From positions 1-10,416 of the forward strand of contig CAKRJK010000024.1 in assembly GCA_934351705.1 (NCBI GenBank): a stretch of 10,416 bases of DNA. Reading direction: 5' to 3'. Shown here in pieces: positions 7,457 through 10,416 of this stretch. This DNA comes from an uncultured Lachnospiraceae bacterium (lineage in GTDB: Bacteria; Bacillota; Clostridia; Lachnospirales; Lachnospiraceae). Within the stretch, counting starts at the first letter, position 1. Each line of letters begins with the position of its first letter. The position numbers and the translations under genes are program-made. The notes under the pieces were generated by a model. The model had not been told where the DNA came from, searched no databases, and saw nothing but the letters and a program-made list of their open reading frames with translations.

Positions 7457-7589
7457 TTAATGCGGTTTAACAACAAACTTGAAACGGTCTTTCTGTCGAG
7501 TGGTCATTCCTTGACATCTCTTCGAAATGTTTCTTCATAGTTCTGGCAACTTTATCGTAAGAATCCCCATGGCATTTGCCTGTGCAAAG
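7457..7589 (-). pseudogene. Decayed C-terminal gene tail on the minus strand
   Basis: Reading leftward, one frame gives GKCHGDSYDKVARTMKKHFE, then EMSRNDHSTERPF, and stops at 7469-7467 after QVCC. Dropping one T from the TTT in the GACCGTTTCAAG stretch gives the more protein-like ending RPFKFVVKPH with a stop at 7459-7457. The joined product looks like a hydrophilic C-terminal tail with one frameshift. It has no start, because the frame is closed at the solitary repeat at 7592. I do not recognise the family; it may be a mobile-element gene. Confidence 0.3.
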
Positions 7590-7591
7590 AG

Positions 7592-7626
7592 ATTATATCA
7601 TACCCAAAAATAACAGGGACTATAGT
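7592..7626 (+). repeat. Solitary degenerate CRISPR repeat / possible tracrRNA anti-repeat
   Basis: A 35-bp copy of the array repeat in the same plus-strand orientation, 2.07 kb right of the array. Compared with the 36-bp repeat it has four substitutions (A to C at position 14, G to A at 16, T to C at 22, C to T at 36) and one A deleted from GGGAAC. The first 13 bases are untouched, so the minus strand still carries TGATATAAT. As plus-strand RNA it could pair with nearly the whole crRNA repeat: a G-U pair at the end, a one-base bulge and about three mismatches, as in natural crRNA:tracrRNA duplexes. A TTGACA at 7511-7516 with a weak CATAGT at 7536 is a possible upstream promoter. No clear tracrRNA hairpins or terminator are visible downstream, so relic repeat and tracrRNA remain open. 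Confidence 0.6.
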
Positions 7627-7769
7627 TAAAATCAACAACAACAGAAAAGGTAGCTAATAGCGCGGTAAGAACAGCCATAAAGCGAATTTTTGGAAAATCC
7701 TAGTGAAATACTTCTTATATGTAAAAAATATAGATGATCAAGCAGTTGCTAATGTGATAGAAAAAAGAG
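7626..7769 (+). pseudogene. Short coding-like remnant in two frames
   Basis: From 7626 one frame reads LKSTTTEKVANSAVRTAIK and RIFGKS up to TAG 7701-7703. From 7703 a second frame reads VKYFLYVKNIDDQAVANVIE, then KR, before entering a C-rich stretch. Both pieces have protein-like composition and could be one gene with a frameshift, but neither has a ribosome binding site and I do not recognise them. The piece starts inside the solitary repeat, so if that is a tracrRNA anti-repeat this may simply be its 3' part and non-coding. Confidence 0.25.
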
Positions 7770-7837
7770 CCCCCACCCAACTGTTTATAAAAAATTTACA
7801 TTTTCCCCCATCCCAGTTTATCTTTATACAGTAAACT
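7770..7837 (+). promoter_or_regulatory. Probable promoter region of the two-component operon
   Basis: The stretch contains TTTACA (7795-7800) as a -35 candidate, with TATCTT (7819-7824) at 18-bp spacing; the -10 is imperfect. A motif is duplicated with a 35-bp offset: CCCCCACCCAACTGTTTAT (7770-7788) and CCCCCATCCCAGTTTAT (7805-7821). There is also an inverted pair AGTTTA (7815-7820) / TAAACT (7832-7837). Together these suggest a regulated promoter for the kinase gene starting at 7886. The motifs are seen; function is inferred. Confidence 0.4.
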
Positions 7838-7844
7838 TATATAT

Positions 7845-7866
7845 CATAGACAAAACATAGACAAAA
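7845..7866 (+). repeat. Tandem 11-bp direct repeat upstream of the kinase gene
   Basis: CATAGACAAAA occurs twice head to tail (7845-7855 and 7856-7866), directly before the GGAGG of the kinase gene. OmpR/PhoB-family regulators commonly bind direct repeats spaced by ~11 bp, one helical turn, so this could be an autoregulatory site for the response regulator encoded downstream. Its position between the likely promoter and the ribosome binding site would favour repression or roadblock. The role is inference. Confidence 0.4.
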
Positions 7867-7885
7867 TGGAGGAAAAACACAAAAT

Positions 7886-9325
7886 ATGACAATTCGAAAA
7901 CGTCTATCCCGGACAAACACAAGAATCTTACTGTTTGCCCTTTTATCCCTATTAACAATCAGTGTCATCATCATAGAGATTTTAGAGCGTACTTATCTGG
8001 ACCGTTTAGCCAACTACGCAAAATTAGAGGAGCGTTCGGTCGAGGTAGTCAATTTGATGGACTCCTATCCGTTTTCGGAGGAAAATCAAAAAGAATTTGA
8101 GACACAAGTCAGAGAAAACGGCTACCGGCTTTATCTGGAAAAAAACGGACACGAAATATTTTCTGAATTTTCAGCGGAGGAAGAAAAGGATAAGAAGCGG
8201 TTGATGCAATATGTAACGCAGCAGGAGGAGGCAGATGTCTTTGTGTGGAAAAGTTCCACAATGATTTTTAAAACATATCATGTCGGAGCGGATGAATACC
8301 AGGCAGTTGCACTAAAAGATGTACCGGACAGCCGAATCACGCAGGCACAGGAAAAAATATTGCATTGGATTATCCCCGTTTTTGTGGTTATCGGAATTCT
8401 TGCAATTATGATCATTGTCAAAATCAGCCGTTATTTCAGCAGCAAATTTGAAAATCAGATTGTGGAACCGATCGAGAAATTAATTGACGGGGCGAACCGC
8501 GTCGAGGATGGAGATTTTACGGAACCGGTGGAATACCAGGGAGAAGAAGAATTTGAAAAGCTGTGTTTATCCTTTAACACCATGCAGGAAAGTCTGGCAG
8601 AAAATATTAAACGTTCCGAGGCATATGAAAAAGCCAAAACAGAGATGATAGCAGGAATTTCCCATGATCTGAGGACACCGCTCACCTCTGTCAAAGGTTA
8701 CATTAAGGGAGTCAAAGACGGAGTGGCAAACACACCGCAAAAACAGCAGCAGTATCTTGACATCGCATATCAGAAAGCCTGTGCGATGGATGTCTTATTG
8801 CAAAAATTATTAATGTATTCTAAGATGGAAAACGGAACAATACCGCTCTATCCGGAACCGACGGACATCGGACATTTTTTACAAAACATGATCGATCAGG
8901 CACAGAATGATTTAAGAGAAAAGGATACGGACATTATTTACCATGCCGCACAAAGTGAGATATATGTGGACATTGATAAAGAGCAGATGGAAAGAGTAAT
9001 CTATAATATTGTAGAAAACAGCATGAAGTATCGCAGTAAGGACCACGTAACGATTCGATTGAATTTGTGCAAAAAACAAGACCGGGCATTGATTGAGATT
9101 ACAGATGACGGAGAAGGAATCGCAGAAGAAAAATTACCGTATGTCTTTGAACAATTTTACCGGGGTGATGAAGCGAGAAACAGCAAAAGAGACGGAGACG
9201 GATTGGGATTATATATCGCAAAACGAATTATAGAGCAGCATAAGGGAGCGATCGAGGCATCAAACCGGAACGGATTTTGTATTCGGATTATACTGCCGAT
9301 TTCAGACAAGAAAGGAGTATCGTAA
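7886..9325 (+). CDS. Sensor histidine kinase, HAMP-HisKA-HATPase
   Basis: Membrane-bound sensor of a two-component system that autophosphorylates on His and passes phosphate to the next gene's product. The protein has 479 residues. TM1 spans ~13-33 (ILLFALLSLLTISVIIIEIL), followed by an extracytoplasmic sensor domain at ~34-158 of unknown ligand. TM2 spans ~161-180 (WIIPVFVVIGILAIMIIVKI), the HAMP linker ~181-240 and the HisKA domain ~245-315, with phospho-acceptor His260 in GISHDLRTPLTSVKG. The HATPase has N-box residues in YNIVENSMKYR (~373-383), G1 DDGEGI (~407-412), the F-box FEQFYR and G2 GDGLGLYIA (~437-445). All catalytic motifs are intact. GGAGG (7868-7872) lies 13 bases before the ATG, slightly long. 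The stop overlaps the regulator start (TAATG). The input signal cannot be told from the sequence. Confidence 0.95.
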   Translation: MTIRKRLSRTNTRILLFALLSLLTISVIIIEILERTYLDRLANYAKLEERSVEVVNLMDSYPFSEENQKEFETQVRENGYRLYLEKNGHEIFSEFSAEEEKDKKRLMQYVTQQEEADVFVWKSSTMIFKTYHVGADEYQAVALKDVPDSRITQAQEKILHWIIPVFVVIGILAIMIIVKISRYFSSKFENQIVEPIEKLIDGANRVEDGDFTEPVEYQGEEEFEKLCLSFNTMQESLAENIKRSEAYEKAKTEMIAGISHDLRTPLTSVKGYIKGVKDGVANTPQKQQQYLDIAYQKACAMDVLLQKLLMYSKMENGTIPLYPEPTDIGHFLQNMIDQAQNDLREKDTDIIYHAAQSEIYVDIDKEQMERVIYNIVENSMKYRSKDHVTIRLNLCKKQDRALIEITDDGEGIAEEKLPYVFEQFYRGDEARNSKRDGDGLGLYIAKRIIEQHKGAIEASNRNGFCIRIILPISDKKGVS

Positions 9326-10047
9326 TGGCAACAAAAATATTGATTGTAGAAGATGAAGAAGAGATTGCAATGTTAGAAAAAGATTACCTCGAGATCAATG
9401 GATTTGAAACAGAGGTAGAGACAGACGGAGAGAAAGCAATCGAGCGGGTTTTGGCAAATAATTATGATTTGGTTATATTGGATCTGATGCTTCCGGGAAA
9501 AAACGGATATGACATCTGTCGGGAAATACGAAATGAGATTGATATTCCCATTCTGATGGTTACGGCACGCACAGAATCGATTGATAAAGTACTGGGACTG
9601 GGAATCGGAGCGGACGATTATATTCCAAAGCCGTTTGATCCTGCGGAGCTGGTTGCACGGGTAAAATCTCATCTGAGCCGTTATGAACGATTGACCAAAG
9701 GTTATCGCAAAGGCAAGGAAAAAGATAAGGCAAAGCAGGATATCATCCGCATCCAAAATATTGAGATTCTCACGAGAAGCTGGAAGGTTTATAAGGGCGG
9801 CGAGGAGATTAAGTTTCCAAATCGCGAGTTTGAACTGCTCAAATTTCTGGCGATGAATCCGAATATTGTTTTTTCTAAAGAAGAGCTTTTTGAGAAGATA
9901 TGGGGTTATGACTATGTAGGGGATAGTGTCACTGTTACGGTACATATCAATCGTATTCGTGAAAAAATTGAGGAGGACAGTAAGAATCCAAAGATTATAG
10001 AGACAGTCTGGGGAGCAGGTTATCGTCTGAATTTAGAAAATGTTTAG
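9325..10047 (+). CDS. Response regulator, OmpR/PhoB family
   Basis: DNA-binding partner of the upstream kinase; 240 residues, normal for the family. The ATG at 9325 overlaps the kinase stop by one base and follows AAAGGAG (9311-9317) at a 7-base spacing, which decides this start over an upstream in-frame ATG at 9277 inside the kinase gene. The receiver domain (1-~120) has the acidic pocket in VEDEEE, phospho-acceptor Asp53 in VILDLMLPGKNGYD, switch Thr80 in MVTAR and Lys102 in DDYIPKPFDPAEL. A linker rich in Lys follows. The C-terminal winged helix (~145-238) shows FPNREFELLKFLAMNP, VTVTVHINRIREKIE and the wing motif TVWGAGYRLN. It probably regulates its own operon or the YhgE-type gene downstream; this is inferred from context. 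Confidence 0.96.
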   Translation: MATKILIVEDEEEIAMLEKDYLEINGFETEVETDGEKAIERVLANNYDLVILDLMLPGKNGYDICREIRNEIDIPILMVTARTESIDKVLGLGIGADDYIPKPFDPAELVARVKSHLSRYERLTKGYRKGKEKDKAKQDIIRIQNIEILTRSWKVYKGGEEIKFPNREFELLKFLAMNPNIVFSKEELFEKIWGYDYVGDSVTVTVHINRIREKIEEDSKNPKIIETVWGAGYRLNLENV

Positions 10048-10114
10048 AAAATAAAAAAGAACTGTTTAGGAGATTGTGAGTGTAAGTTTATGTTTTTGTG
10101 TTAAAGTCTTCCTG

Positions 10115-10122
10115 TAAGGAGG
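10115..10122 (+). promoter_or_regulatory. Strong ribosome binding site of the YhgE/Pip-type gene
   Basis: TAAGGAGG sits 7 bases before the ATG at 10130 and fixes this start. The 82-base gap after the response regulator stop contains no hairpin terminator that I can see, so read-through from the two-component operon is possible. No convincing separate promoter was found in the gap. Confidence 0.8.
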
Positions 10123-10129
10123 ATTATAC

Positions 10130-10416
10130 ATGTTAAAAAAGGAATGGAAAAGTCTGTTAAACAGCAAATTTATGATTGCGGTTATGGTGGCAATTATCTT
10201 GATACCAACCATTTATACGGCGATTTTTGTTGGAGCAATGTGGGATCCTTATGGAAGATTGGAACAACTTCCTGTAGCGGTAGTCAATGAAGACAAACCG
10301 ATAGAATATCAGGGGAAACAACTTCATGTAGGTGATGATTTGGTAAAAAACATGAAAAAAGATAATTCCCTGGGATTTCATTTTGTAGATGAAAAGACAG
10401 CAGAGGAAGGGCTTGC
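10130..10416 (+). CDS. YhgE/Pip-type membrane protein (3' partial)
   Basis: N-terminal 95 codons of a gene that leaves the window. The sequence begins MLKKEWKSLLNSKFMIAVMV, with a first membrane segment at ~14-36 including IILIPTIYTAIFVGAMWDPYG, then QLPVAVVNEDKPIEYQGK. This is the standard opening of the YhgE/Pip family: cytoplasmic KEWK, one TM helix, a WDPYG motif, then an extracytoplasmic beta strand VAVVNED. Family members include the phage infection protein Pip of Lactococcus and ABC-2-like membrane proteins; they usually run 700-900 residues with five more TM helices at the C-terminus. Location behind a two-component pair suggests an envelope stress or export role controlled by it, which is inferred. 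Only the first ~12% is visible, so integrity cannot be judged. Confidence 0.85.
   Translation, partial: MLKKEWKSLLNSKFMIAVMVAIILIPTIYTAIFVGAMWDPYGRLEQLPVAVVNEDKPIEYQGKQLHVGDDLVKNMKKDNSLGFHFVDEKTAEEGL

Noticed and set aside
5523..7590. A single inserted transposon between array and solitary repeat
   Set aside because: No transposase, terminal inverted repeats or target-site duplication could be seen by eye; the content looks like layered gene decay rather than one clean insertion.
9373..9945. 190-residue minus-strand ORF opposite the response regulator
   Set aside because: Lies wholly within a complete, well-supported regulator gene on the other strand; composition is typical of an antisense shadow.
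1..10416. tRNA, rRNA, riboswitch or csn2/cas4 genes
   Set aside because: No cloverleaf, rRNA stretch or known riboswitch motif was recognised, and the space after cas2 holds only the terminator and the array.

Overview
The window looks like chromosomal DNA of a low-to-moderate G+C Firmicute, most likely a gut Clostridium-type organism (Lachnospiraceae-like). This rests on strong AAGGAGG-type ribosome binding sites, the style of the type II Cas9, a Firmicutes OmpR-type two-component pair next to a YhgE/Pip-type membrane protein gene, and remnants of Firmicutes phage or conjugative-element genes. The genus is inference.

Left part (1-5522): a type II-C CRISPR-Cas locus. It holds the C-terminal ~884 codons of cas9 (5' end off-window), then cas1 and cas2, packed with a 1-base gap and an 8-base overlap. 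No csn2 or cas4 follows. After a strong 13-bp hairpin comes an array of 24 identical 36-bp repeats and 23 spacers (20 of 30 nt, two of 29, one of 28). Read on the minus strand, every repeat ends in a perfect extended -10 box (TGATATAAT). The array is therefore predicted to be transcribed toward the cas genes from a promoter in every repeat, as known for Neisseria and Campylobacter type II-C loci. The hairpin between cas2 and the array would stop both convergent transcription units.

Middle part (5523-7830): a graveyard of accessory genes. Directly against the last repeat lies the broken C-terminal end of a phage minor capsid-like protein. It is followed by two remnants that look like toxin-domain/partner pairs from phage head (MuF-type) polymorphic toxin loci, with a truncated Cys-rich KTR-like ORF between them. 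Frameshifts and internal stops are visible in most. The exception is a small acidic ORF (7125-7412), intact and with a good ribosome binding site, which overlaps the end of a broken toxin domain and looks like an orphan immunity gene. Past it are a hairpin, a minus-strand gene-tail remnant and a solitary 35-bp degenerate copy of the CRISPR repeat at 7592-7626, 2.07 kb beyond the array. That copy is either a relic repeat or the anti-repeat of a tracrRNA.

Right part (7831-10416): an intact two-component operon, with a sensor histidine kinase and an OmpR/PhoB-type response regulator overlapping by one base (TAATG). Tandem 11-bp direct repeats precede it. It is followed by the start of a YhgE/Pip-type membrane protein gene that runs off the window.
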